Origin: Aplidium turbinatum
Lineage: Eukaryota; Chordata; Ascidiacea; Aplousobranchia; Polyclinidae
Reading direction: 5' to 3'
Assembly: GCA_918807975.1 (NCBI GenBank)
Contig: OU964921.1
Coordinates: 35,862,498 to 35,926,497 of the forward strand
Length of the DNA stretch: 64,000 bases
This document shows, piece after piece, positions 36,872 through 50,100 of the stretch. Under the pieces are notes generated by a model. That model saw nothing but the letters and a program-made list of their open reading frames with translations. It ran no database searches and was not told the DNA's origin. Both the position numbers and the translations under genes were made by a program. Position 1 is the stretch's first letter. The number at the start of each line of letters is the position of its first letter.

Positions 36872-38147
36872 CAGGGGCGCCGGAACGATTTTTGACTGGG
36901 GGGGGGGGGGGCAGGATTACAAAAAAAGGGCACTTTTGTTTACTAAAAGGCCAATTTTTTTTCAAGTTTTAAGATAAGATATAGCGACAATGCTAATCTA
37001 TCAGCTCACTATGTATTGAGTAATGATAGCCTACAAGTGTCCGGTATACAAAGAAGGGCATCATGCTATGTTATAATGATGTAACCTACTGTCAAGCCTT
37101 AAAGCAGCCGGCAGCTATGGCCGCTAAGTAGTGCTTGAATGACCGCCGGTGCTACCTCTTCAATCGGCCAAGTTTGGCCGCCTGTCTCTTCTAGCCAATT
37201 ATTAAATTTCGCAATAGAATGATCGTGGATTAACTGTCGAAAATACATAGTATGAAAGAGCGACGCAAAGTTAGGTCAGCGCGTCATAATCACCACTGTT
37301 GTATTGTGCGGGAATATTTGTTATTGATGGAATATATCCATCTGCGATCACCAGCGCTGTAAGTCTTGTTTGTAATTCCCGACGTTTATTTTAACAAAGT
37401 GTTAATTCAAATCGGCTGGCAATATTGTCGTTTTTATGTCGATTCGATGTTGTCGGACATTGAATCGTTGTTAAAAAGGAGAACTAGGTTAGTTGACATC
37501 CGAGGGGAAAACATTTTTTGATCATACTTGCAAAAATTAAACTTCTTTTAGTAATGTCCTTCACATCATTGAAATACTTATTACCTTGCCGTCATCGTCA
37601 ACACATGTCGAACGTTGTTTTTTATTGCTAAAAAGAATTCTAGGGGAGTGGCGAACTTCTTTAAAATCAGCTACATTGGAGACACTCGTGCGAGTGTCGT
37701 TAGATGGTCCCGCAGTACTGGATTACAATCCCGATAAAGCAGTTATTGCGTGGTGCAACAATTCTATTGTAGGACGTCGCCTAGGCCCAGACTTCAACAA
37801 CGCTAAGTGATCATTTTAGCATATTTTGTATTTTGGCCTCCAAGCACGCAGATTTGGCCGCCGAGAAGGAGCTCCCGGTAGGCCACGATGGCTACCAAAA
37901 AAACAACGAGTTTCAAGGCCTGTAGCCTACTGTGTTGCAAAATTTTGTGCCGTAAATATTATTTTGAGGCAAAAATGAAAGATTATAATTAGGCTAAAAG
38001 CGAATGGCAGAAATTGTTATATTGCAAAATGTGCAGTAGCTTACATGACTTTAAAAGGGCACCATTGCCCCCCCTGTCCCTCCATCTGCAGAAAAATTGA
38101 GGGCAGGGGGGCATCCGCCCCCCTACCCCCCGCTTCCGGCGCCCCTG
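36872..38147 (+). mobile_element. hAT transposon with ZNF862-like transposase tail
   Basis: Ends CAGGGGCGCCGGAAC / TTCCGGCGCCCCTG; duplication AAGTTGCA / GGGTTGCA. Copy A has the empty site near 2358. Plus strand 37586-37810 encodes PSSSTHVERCFLLLKRIL, LVRVSLDGPAVLDYNPDKA, typical of the C-terminus of hAT transposases related to ZNF862. Confidence 0.85.
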
Positions 38148-38155
38148 GGGTTGCA

Positions 38156-40973
38156 GGTCGATTGTTTGCTCTTGACCGGTTGCTAAATATTTACAAACGA
38201 TGTAACTTCGCTTATAAAATAGGAAAACTCCAGAAAACGTGCTTGATTATTTTGCTGTTGTTATAGAGTTAGCATTCAATTTTTAATGGTTTTATGTCAA
38301 TTCACAAGATTTTAGGCTTTTCTACTGAAACTGAATTCTTTTGTATTATAATTTGGAGTAGCCTACTGAAGTGTCTGAATATTTTGGTATTATCATGGAT
38401 TTGGTCTTTCTAGCGTTTTCTACCTTAGTTTTTACTACTTGGCCTATAACGTAGTACGTAGTGTTTAAAGGGCACGAGGGGAACGTACACCCTAAATTAT
38501 TTTGTCCTTGTATTTAAATTTTTTCAATATTTTTTGAATTTTTATTTTATAATGTTGATTTAGAAATTTTCTGAATGATGAAGTATCAGAAGCGTAAGGG
38601 GAGGGGGATATATGGGTCACCAGTCACTTAAATTTTGCAATTCATACACTTGAAACTTTTCTGTTCTGAAAACTCGAATACAAAAGACAAGAAATAGCAG
38701 TGCCATTCCGAGAATACGTTATCAATGAAGTTGGTACCGGTAGGCTATTTTTAAAAACATTGTGATTAACCAAGCATTTACAATCGCATTTATGACATCA
38801 TTATCGTCGTTCGGGTGCATCAGAGCCTTGATCGTTTTTCATCTTTTAGTTGTCAGCTGAAGCAAATAAATTTACAATCAGTAGAGTAAGGGTTTGCTGT
38901 TTTTCGACGTGCAAACTTAACTATATTTGAGGAAAAATGCAATTCTGATAAGTATGCGTATCTGTATTGCTAAAATATTTATCAAGGTTGAAACTGGTCA
39001 ATCGCATCCATTGATGGGTAGCCTATATCTGAATTTTTTTTTATAGTTTTATTGCCATGATGGCTTTCTTACGTGAAGTAACGTATTTATTTATTTTTCT
39101 TTGTCACTCATTAGCGCAAATTATAAACCTAATCATTTTGTCTAGATCACGGTTAAGAAAAACATACACTTTTGTTCTGATAAAAGCAATCAGATTCTCA
39201 ATAGCCAAAAATGTTTTTGCGAAGGAATTCGAGTAAAAAGATTTGTCTAGTTGGTATCGAAATTTTTGATTTTTTTGCCTACTTTAAGCTATGCTTTTGT
39301 TGTTCATAAGCCTACTGTAATTGCGCCGTGCGCTGCAGGTTATGGAGCAAACCTAGGCTACCATCAATCCAGGTAAAGCACCGGTTTGAACAATACTTTA
39401 CACTGGTGGGTGGCTAATCTAATTTTTAGTAGGCTATAGTTTCCACATGGCCTATATTACGACTACTCGTTAGCTAATTGCTTTAATGTTAAAAAGTTTT
39501 TAACACAAAATTTCGTTTCATTTCGACGGAAAAATCTATGTCTTTCATTTCAAAATTAAGGCATTTTGATTTTTTATGCGCTTGAAAAAAATACGAAATA
39601 CAGATAATTGAGCGAGTTTACACACAAAGTGCAAGAAATAATAAACCATAGTTTCGTGTGGGAGTGTTTCAAGCAAAATACAGTGTTTGTCAAAATGTTG
39701 CTTCATTTTTGTTACATAACTCCTTTGCATTGTTTTTCTTTTCTAGTTAAACTTCTCCAACGAAATAAAATCTTTTGTTTAATTTGTGTTAAACAACTCT
39801 AGTTTATAGCGATTTCATCACGTTTCAGCAAAAGCAATCACATCGTTTTTTCAACAAACTAGGTCGATCGTAAAATTGTACATCAGTGCGGTTCAAATTA
39901 ATTTTGTCCGTGATTATTTGTTGATTTGTTTGAGAGCCAAGGACGATGCTAGTTCTAATACTGACGCGAAATTTGTGATTATTGAAAAAAATATTTTATA
40001 ATGCTGGTTAACAATATGACATGAACAATCGAAACATTATATCAACAAGGGTGTATGACTATAAGATATTTTTAAAAGGTAATATCACCATTGAACTACT
40101 TTGTTTTGGTGCAGAGAAAAAGTAAATCACTGCAACAGGTATTGTGATGTAATTTTATTGTAACTCCCAGGAAAATTCTGTTTGTGGGCTATACGCGTGA
40201 GATAGGGTATTTATGGACAATGAATTGTATACACAACTCAGACATTGTTCACTAAACCAAAAAAGTTTACGAATATCTTAAGCAGAAAACGTAACTTCGA
40301 CTAGATTTGCTGAATAATCTTGCAGCTCTGATCACTAGTATAATTACCAAAGTATACTTTTCAACCTTTCATAAGCCCAGAGTTGTTTTTGTCGCCGAGT
40401 AAAAGGTGGTTACCATAGTTCTGTTTAATGTACTTTAATGCAATTTATTTTCAACCTTCTCCCACCATTAAAATTTTATGTGTAGCCTGCGACACTGTTT
40501 AAAAATGTGTTTTTTCCAAACTGATGGCATAGGCTAGGGTAGCCTACATAAGCCTACTGGCGAGTGGAATGCTCAGTTGCTAGTCTATTCTCGTTTTTTT
40601 TGTTGCTAGTCTATCCTTCATTTTTGTCTTTCATGAGTCTTTTTCGTCATGTGCGTACCTTATTCTTAGTTATCGCAAAATTGTGTATAGCCCAGTATTA
40701 TTGCAAATACACTTAGTTAGAACAGGAAAAAGGGCAAGGCTAATTGCAAATGCGTTTATTGCATAATAGGTAAAATTTGGAATGTTATCGACCAAAAATT
40801 CCCTGTGGCTAAATTTTCATGTCAAGTTAAATATTTGTGCTTCTGTAGTGCCCCCCAATCAAATGGGTCACGCTATACGCCACTGGTTTTCACAAAAAAT
40901 ATTGTTTCATCTTTTATTGTTTTTATCTGTTAATAGAAAACATTTAAGACTTGAAACGTGTATTGTTTCAGCC
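38156..40973 (+). other. Upstream region of P450 copy B
   Basis: Non-coding. 39721-40973 aligns with 3117-4483; the block 38345-39720 has no match in copy A and no recognised element. Confidence 0.45.
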
Positions 40974-41189
40974 ATGCCTGCGGCCGTATCAGTGATTGGT
41001 TCACTTTTGCAAAGTGGAAATGGATTCCTCTTCCAAACATTATTTGCTGACTTTCTGGTTCTGGGAATTGTAGCCTTTTTAATTGCAACAGTAATAAGTC
41101 CGAGAATAAAGACGATAAGGTCTTTTCGACAAATTGTTCAAGAGATTGGATGTCCGAAACAACACTGGTTTTATGGTCATGCAATCAAG
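40974..41189 (+). CDS. P450 copy B exon 1
   Basis: Same 216 nt, same anchor and same GC-type donor (AAG|GCAAGT) as copy A. The frame is open upstream to 40782, but the ATG right after TTTCAGCC matches the copy A start and opens the signal anchor, so I use it. Confidence 0.88.
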
Positions 41190-44100
41190 GCAAGTCATAC
41201 ATATTTTTGAGCTGAGCCTGTTCATAACCAAGTTTTTAACCATTACACTGAGTTTAGTTTGGTCAATATTGCAAATAAAAACTGTTTTCATCTATTTTTC
41301 GTTAATAGGCCCATGCTGAAACACATTTTATCAATTTTCAAAGAATGGGTGTCCCTCTAATCTTTTCAAAATGTTGCAATTGAAAATAATGGGTAAGACT
41401 TTATGTGGTTACCTTAGCAAAGGAGAATCTAGGATATTTTAAGAAGAATACTTTTCTGACCCTGTTAATTTGTAGTCTGATAAAACCCTTGGTTTGCATG
41501 GGGATAAGGTGTAGAAAAATCGATACCAATTTCACGCTTTCATTCGTTTGTATTTAACAAAGTAGTTTGTTAAAGTCGTGTAAAAAAAAATAAAAATTTA
41601 TTGATTGTAGCCAGAAACTTTATTGATTTTTGTAGCGTGGTCTATTTATCCATAGTTTTGTCATAAAATATAGAAATAGAACTGTTAGGTTTAATTGTTC
41701 TGTTTTTCAATCATAGACAATTGGTAGGCTATTACACACTCAGGCGATTAGTACAAGACACAGACAAGCAGTTGTCGTGTGATCTGCTATAAAGCAATGT
41801 ATTTGTTGCAATCAAATTACTGAAGAGTAGCCTACGATAGGTGAATTTGAAGCTTTTTTTTCGCAATACCTACACGGTTATATTTTAGTGAGAGCAATGC
41901 GCAAGTCTTGGCCCGGTTTTTGAGATTGAGACTTGAGAGCCTTGGTTATAAACGTCAGCGCCGAAATTGTTTGCTCGCACAGATATGTGATCACAAATGG
42001 GAGCAGAAAAGCCATGACTTCACTGCCATTAACCAACAGTGATTGATAGGCTACAAGTAGGCCTACAGAATCTTCGAGTGACGCTGTGGAGAACAGTTGT
42101 CGATGGAACTGGTTATGGTGCTCTTCTTGCAGTCCTGAAACATACTTTGAAAAGTTGTCGTCAACCTTATTTTCCAAAACGCATTCCTCACCACAACTGA
42201 GATGTTAGATTTCTCTCCCGAATGTAACTAATGCGCTAGGCTACTAGGTGATTACATTTTTCAAATACTTCACCATGACAGGCTTGATGATATCAAACTT
42301 GGCAAATGCAAGTTGATTACTTCCCTTCAGGTACTCATTCATTGATGGAAAAGGAGTAGCAGTCCATGTTTTTACAGTCTATGCTTCAGTTTCATCTTAC
42401 AGAGTTGCAGCTTTTTATTGAAGCCAAACAGTTTCTCAGTGAGAGTGACGACACTTTGATTTCTGTCTTGCATTGACATAGCAAGATGGTTCACTGTGGC
42501 GAAGATATCGTTACACACCATAACTTGAGCATTCACTTTTTAGTTTGAAACCCAATGACATGGCAATGGCTTTTTGTTGAGAAAAAAATTCTGCTCTTCA
42601 TTGGTGCACTCAAACCCAAAGTTTTGTGCACCTACCTATTCGAAAATACGAGAGTTCAGTGCGCTGGTTTTGACAAAGTTGGCAAAACCAACAACCTCAA
42701 TGATGAATTTACATAGGTCTCATTTTATAGATTTAGATTTTAAATCGTTCTTGCATGACTTATTTTTTATACGGTACCCTTTGCGACCTATGTTTGGGTC
42801 GGTGTCCGGTAATTTCATTGCAGTAATTTCATCGTGGTAATATCATCGTGGTAATTTCATCGCATGGTAATTACATCGCATACATTGTCATCGCATTGTA
42901 ATTACATCGCAAGACACCACATCACAGGGTTAGGGTTAGGGTTAAATAAGTTAAGTAGGTTAAATAGGTTAAATAGGTTAAGGTTAAATAGGTTAGGGTT
43001 AAGGTTAGGTGGTGTCTTGCGATGTAATTACAATGCAATGACAATGTATGCGATGTAATTACCATATTGTGATGAAACTACTGCGATGAAATTACCACGA
43101 TGAAATTACCTCGATGAGATTACAGTGAACCGTTTGGGTCGCAACATATAACCTACTTTGGTGGCCACTGCTGTAGAGTGTTCTCTTTTTTACCTCCTCA
43201 GTAATCTTAGATTCAAATTTGTATTTACTAAATCTTTTGGTTGAGAAAAAATCCTAATAAAAACAATTTAGTGCTCTTGAGCCTACGCGAATTAAAACAA
43301 ACGTAGTAGGCTGAACTTTACAAAAAATTCTGCTTTCTTAGCGTAGGTAGACTTGAGAAAACTGCATTGAATCAAACTCATCCTCGAGATGTAAACCGAC
43401 CGCAAAAGGAAAGCATTGTCAGTATTGTAGAATTTTCAGTTAGCCTACTAGATGGAAACTATTTCTGGCTGATACATGTCTGCTTTAAAATGCGTGAATT
43501 ACCCTAAGCATGCTTTAATTTAAGCTACAAGGAAGTAAAAATCCATGCTCTGTATTTACAGTACGGATTCACACACCAAGGATTGTTGAATGCTGTTGAA
43601 AGATGCAAAGATTTTCCTGCAATGAGCCCTCAATACATGGGGATTGTGGGCCATATTCAGATGTACCATCCAGACTTAGCAAAAGTACTTTTGGCACGTT
43701 CGCGTAAGTTGAAAATAAACATGAAATAGAACATTTTAGACTATAAGCTACTAACAACTCTTGTTAAAAAAGTTACCATTTTGCATTTATTCCTTCATAA
43801 CTGGTAGGCCTAGTTGCCTATGGAGCGCGAGTAATCTGGATATTTGTAGGCTACGACCGATTGTGGAAAATGTGATAGCAAAAAGAATTTATTTTTCTGT
43901 ACCGAATAAGTGTATTAGAATTAGATCATCTACTGTAGTTACCGGACTAGCATTAGTCTATACCAGTGGTTCTTAACCTTTTTTCTATCAAGCCCCCCTT
44001 CAATAATGGTCATGAGCCTCGCGCCCCCCTTCAATAATGGTCATGAGCCTCGCGCCCCCCTAGATTTTAAATAAGTATCATACCAAAAAATTTGCATTTT

Positions 44101-47100
44101 TGTCTGTTTATTGTACACATCAGTGAGATACTTGACACTGCTTCTTAGCAACTAGATTTTTAATGCGAGGTTTAACTCCAAAGAGTGAACAACGTAAGTC
44201 TCCTTCAACTCTCAGCCTGTTTCTGTACTTGGTCTTGGTAGCAACGAGAGCAGAAAATGCAGCTTCACAAAGATACGTGGATCCAAACATTGTTAGCATT
44301 CGAAGAGCCCGAGTTGCGATAAGAGGGTAAACAGGAAGGTAATTGGCCCAGAACGTCTCAAGTTTCAGTTCTTTGAAGTCTTTTTTAGCTGTGGAGTTGA
44401 ACTTCATCTTAAGAAACTCCTCTTGTCCTTCTTCGAAAATATCAACTACTTCGCATTGAAACGGGTTTCTGATGAACTTCCAGGTTTCACGCTTCTCATC
44501 CAGATCTGGAAAGTATTTGATGAACTCCGCTTTCAATTCTTTAAAGTGGATTTCTATTTGTTTCTTCAATTCAGACTCAAAGTTACCATCTTTGAGATCA
44601 GAATCCAAGTTACTGAAGCTCGCTGGATTTCCTTGTTCAATTCGACTCTTCCAGAGGTCAAGTTTAGCTATAAAAGTTCGAATGATGTCATGATGCTTAA
44701 TGATGTTGATGTTTTTCCCTTGATGCTAAAGGTTGAGAGTATTCAATGCTTCGCAGATAAATACAAATAAATACAATAAAATACAAAATATGGCAAACAG
44801 CATAGGTCCTAGGACATTAAAGTAATTAAAAAAAATAGAAATTGTTGTAGAGCTTGCGCCCCCCCTGAGAGAGGCTTCACGCCCCCCTGGGGGGGCGCGC
44901 TCCCCTAGTTAAGAACCACTGGTCTATACTCTTTCTGATCCAAACATAAGTTCTATCGTGGAGTAATTCAATTAATGATGTAAACAAGCCCTTGTCGTAT
45001 AAAATGTCACCACGAAAACAGCGGCATGTTTTGTTTCGGAATGGACATATGTAGCCTGCTATCCACTAAATATACCCAAGCCTACCTTTGTAGGCTACTT
45101 GGATTGCCTAAATAATTGTCATTGTTTCGTGCCGTCAAGTTGTAACTATTTTGTGAGTCGTGCAAGACCTGGTGCGTTGCGCATGAAATGGCTTTTCGCG
45201 TGGTAGGATTTCTTTGTGAGGTTTTCTTTGCTGCCTTGCTCTTCTTTGCTATGAGCTATTGGCATCAAGATGTGTTTCCCTCATGACCATCAGCACTCTT
45301 GATAACGCACCATAGCCGAAATTCATAGCAAATGCTTATTTATACAATTCTTGAAAATATCAGCTAAAGCTATAATATTATAGGTTGTTGTTTTTTTATA
45401 TTTTTCTTAGTAACATTTTCTTTTATTTCTCTTTCTACCTTAAGTTTTTCTGAAGGTATTTCGACCGTGCCAAATCCTTCAACTTAATAACTTACTTCGG
45501 TTACAAGCACGATTTAACGTTCACATTTTGTCGCTTCTACCTTTTCCCAACCTTTGCTATGTTGACGTGTATTGTGTTTGCTGTAATGATCAGAAATAAA
45601 AACAACTGAACTGAACTGCATTCACAGATCCCAAGTCGTACTTTTACACACGTTTTATGAAAACGGCTTTAAACGAAGGTTTGGTGACGTCATCTGGTGC
45701 ATTATGGAAACGTCATCGAAGGCTTTTGACTCCAATGTTTCATTTCGAAATTCTTAAAGGGTAATTTGTTTTTAAATACTTGTGTGCGATAGATCTTCAA
45801 AATTAAACAATAGGCTAAATCTGTAATTTCAATTTGTAAAATAGTTAGATTAAGTGGAGTAAAGTAGGATCACGTGTCAAACAAAAATGCAAATATCTTT
45901 CATCAATGCAATTTCAGTCACTGCATTTCTTTGCGAAACTGTTGTGGCAACGAGTAGCTGATCTACCAAAATGTGGAGGGTCACCAAAGTTCCAACAATG
46001 CAAACTTTCTAAGAGAAAATGTACAATGTAAAAAACCATATGTTTTATTGTTGTTTTTTTTGGGGGGGGGGGGGTGGCACGTGAACAAGTGTCCCTTTGG
46101 ATACGCACCGATAGCAACCATGTTTTTATGGAACTGCTTATTTCAGAAGATTAGGCATTGCTTCGGTGAGACACGTTCAAAAATTTTGTATTTGTTCGTT
46201 CTAAACGTATTATCTTTTGGTATCAAACCTTGTTAGATACTATCATTGTCAATCAATTAACATTTAGGTATTAACTGTGTAGGAGGTGCATGTTTAAGCA
46301 ATATGGCAGTTTGGCAAGTCATCAACTAGTCTGGTAGGGCTGCTGTAAGATGTAACAGTTAAACTAGCCTACTTAATCAAAAAATCGTCTATCTAGAATG
46401 AAAAAATGATATGTCATGTGCTAATAGTAATAGTAAGATTTTTGAACAAAGTGAAATTTTTTGTACTTATTGTATATTTTACTCTGAAATTGAATGATTT
46501 CTTTACATGTTTTCACCCAAAATTGGTCAAATTTGCACGCTCTCCAAACGTTTCTAAAGAGTTAAGCTGAATCTAAAAAGAAATCTCAAAGCAGAAACTT
46601 TGTCGCTGATTTACGAAATGTAATATGCCATTAAAGCAGATTCATTATGTGTTTTAATCGATACACAAAATGGTTTTATGAAAAACACTTGATATACTTT
46701 TTGCAAAACTTTGCCTCCCGGCTTACATTGCATGCATTAGGCTACGTATTTGTGCAATAAACCTAAAAATGTGAAAATCAGAACTAGGAGACGAGTGAAA
46801 AATATACGATTTCGACTGTTTGGTTTAAACCAGATCGACTCTGATTTCAGTGTTGCCAAATTTTGGAAAGTTGCCAGATTTTCTTGTAATTTTTGTCTTT
46901 TTTAAATTTTTAAAAAATTAATTTCACTTTAATTGTCATCAAAATTGAAGTGGCTATTTCCACAAAAAAGTAAAACAAACAAACACTTTTATTTTCTGGT
47001 AAAGTTTTAGAGCGCAATATGGCAAACACGAAGAATTATTTAAAAAAAAGATTGCAACAAAATTTTATTGTTTATCGCTTTGTATCAAGCCGGAGTCGGC

Positions 47101-50100
47101 CTTTTTTGTTTAGCGACTCCGACTCCAGACACAGCAAAATCCCTCCAAATCTACGATTTTGATTCTACAGCCCTGATGAAAATCCTAGTTGTTACCACTA
47201 GGCTATTATTTAATTGGCATTCAGCTAAAGAGCAGGTTGCGCTTCATTTTCTCCTTTGTGGTCCTACTATAGTTTGGATATATTTCTAGACATACCAAGA
47301 TTTTCAACAAAAATTGCCAAGGATTTTTGGATGCATGTAGAAACATTTCTCAGACTGGAAAAGCACAGAATGTCGTTCCAGCTCTTTCAAATATGACTTT
47401 CAATAATATGATGGAATGCGTAATGTCACAGAAGGCATACGATCAATCAGGGTATGATCTTTCTATTCAAGATAATGTCAGTTTGTTACATTGCTGTAAT
47501 GTAGCCTACTTATTTTTATTTCGATTTTGTGTTGTTGCCCAAATTTTCTTCTTGTTTTCAAACAGTTTGCGATCACTAATATGTCTATATGCTTCAGGTT
47601 ATTGTCAGGTTATCTTCAGGTTATTGTAAGTTTTAAAACTTACCCTCATAATATATAGTGAGGTTAAATATAGTTTAGTCTGGATTGAACATCAATCTAA
47701 GGCCCAATTACAAAATTAAGAATTTCAAGTTTGAGTATTTAATGACTGGCTTGTATTTTTAGTATTACTCTTTTCTTCTTTACATGTGCTGTGAAAAGCA
47801 CTTGTCTGTGCTAAATACTGTCGGTATTAATTTTATTTTAATAGCAAATTAACAAATAAAAAGTATTGAAACGGCTTAACTGTTCTATTAATTTTTTTTG
47901 CCTGGTCAATACTCTGGATAAACGTATTGTTACACTTTTCATTGTTTTCCAATTCTTGTAGTTGGTATAAAATGACGCTCTACTCAATGGTATATACAGT
48001 AATGAAAGTAAAGGGCTATGATACATTTGTGAGGTAAATCAACTTATGCTCACTGCCACTGCTATAGTAGACTATTCGCCATGCAATGTAGCCTACCTAT
48101 AGCCTACTGCAGGGGTCACCAACCTTTTTTGCATGCGGGCCACTTTGGCACAAAGGAGAGCTGTGGCGGGCCGCACTAATAAAATTTTAGGTAGGGTGAC
48201 TTTTATGCTAGAAAAGAACGCATTTCGTACCCAGTATCCAGCGTTGCATGTTGCTAATATTTATCTTAGAATACCGCAGCAAAAAAATGAGTTGAACAAC
48301 ACTACCGCCAGGCCGAGCTCCTTTAACAACACTTTTGACTTCTTTAACAATGTCTGATAAACGAGGCCACTTGTTTTGCGCACTTAGCAAGAGTGGTGTT
48401 GTTACTCCGTTTCACAAATGATATCTTGCAATTAACAGTTTCAGTAAACAAGGAAATATAAATATTTGACTCATCGCAACACAAGCAACAGTAGTGACCT
48501 GCAAACATATCAGCAAAAATAGGCTCCAATAACAGGGAGAAACAAACCAGGCACTATGAAACAAACGCTAGTGGAAATCACCGAAAAAACGTTTCTATCG
48601 TAACTCATGAACAGCGTTCCCTCTAAAAAAGCAATGAGTTGGTTTTTCATCCTTTTTGTGAAAGTCAATAAAACAGACAACTGTCACTTGCGGTGCTTAT
48701 CAGCATGGCAAGAATTGTTGATTAACAACGTTTTTTTAGTACTAAGCTAAATATTTCTCAACTGCCCGGAAGCATAAAAATTCCACTTTGTACGCGTTTT
48801 AATCAACCACTGGGACAGTGTGGCTGGAGATTGCATTGGAATAACTTTAAGTGACCCTCACCTAGAACTACAATCTGATTGGTCGGTCGGTGAAAACGTA
48901 TGCAAAGCGAAAATATGCTTCTCGAAAAGTAGTTTTTGCCTTCATGCTCTTTAACTCCTCAAGAAAAGTATTTTTGGTTATACTTGTATGCTGATATCTT
49001 CCGCGAGCCGCACATGGCGGGCCGCCAGTTGGTGACCCCTGGCCTACTGCAACAATCTACTCATTGTGCAATTATTTTATTTACTTTATATTTACTTTTG
49101 TCATATAAACGAAGATTCTTTCAATTTTCAGAAAAACTGCTTCTTATGTCCAAGGTGTAAGAACTCTTTCAGCTGAACTTATGGTTAGGTTTTCCAACCC
49201 ATTGCTTTGGATAGACTTCATTTACAGCAAGAGCAAAAGCGGACGTGCTTTTAAAAAAGCTAAAACAACTGTTCATGATGAAGCAGCAAAAGTAAAAACA
49301 AAATTAATTTTTGTAGAAATTTTTCTTTAGATTCAATTTACGTAAACTAATGTGGTAGTGTCTGAAAAAAGAGTCCAATGCATGAAAACATTGCTCTGAG
49401 ATAGGGTCTTTTGGTTTTGTTTTCGTTTCTAAATTTTTAAAAAGTAAACTTTCATAGAATTTGTTTTGAAATTCAAGCACCGTCGTTTCAATACGCGTTG
49501 AAAACCAATACATGCAAGAATCTCGATCAGCAGAAAGCGATAACAGTTTTTATTTGAAAGTACAATTTGGGTAGAAAGGCTGCGTTTTATAACCATAAAC
49601 AGACAATACTTAGCAACACCACAACATTTAACATCATTACAAAACGAAAATAAATTAAAAAAACAAATTTTTTTGGCTATTCATGTAGTCCTTTTCAAGC
49701 CTTTTAAAGTTAAAAAAAAACAATTTTACGTGTATAAAAAAAATATTAGAGAAACATACATTATAACAACAACAAAATTATGGTCTTCCAGTGGTTCTTA
49801 AACTGGGGGGCGCGCCCCCCTTGGGGGGCGTGTGAGGCTCACAAGGGGGGCACAAGAAATTGAAAAACTCTGCATGAATTATGACTAAACGTAAACAACT
49901 AAACATGTTTTCACAACTACGCTGGACAGTAGATTGTTGAAGATGAAACGTTGTGTTACAGTGGCAGAGTGTTTGTAGAGCGTGTTGTTGTCACATCTTG
50001 CATTCTTTGTGATATCTTAGACGTTGCTAAATGTTTGTGCGACACCACACACCACTCTCGTAACACAACGGCTTTCTGACACAGCAGCCTCAAGCTTTAG

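Noticed and set aside
40782-40973. Extended N-terminus of P450 copy B
   Set aside because: The upstream in-frame extension is absent in copy A and lies before a splice-acceptor-like TTTCAG; it is intron or UTR.
42926-43010. True telomere or chromosome end
   Set aside because: Only a few TTAGGG units, inside a foldback with target duplication and unique DNA on both sides.
44120-44608. 162-codon frame as a domesticated host gene
   Set aside because: It lies exactly inside a hAT element with perfect terminal repeats and duplication, and only the C-terminal part exists.
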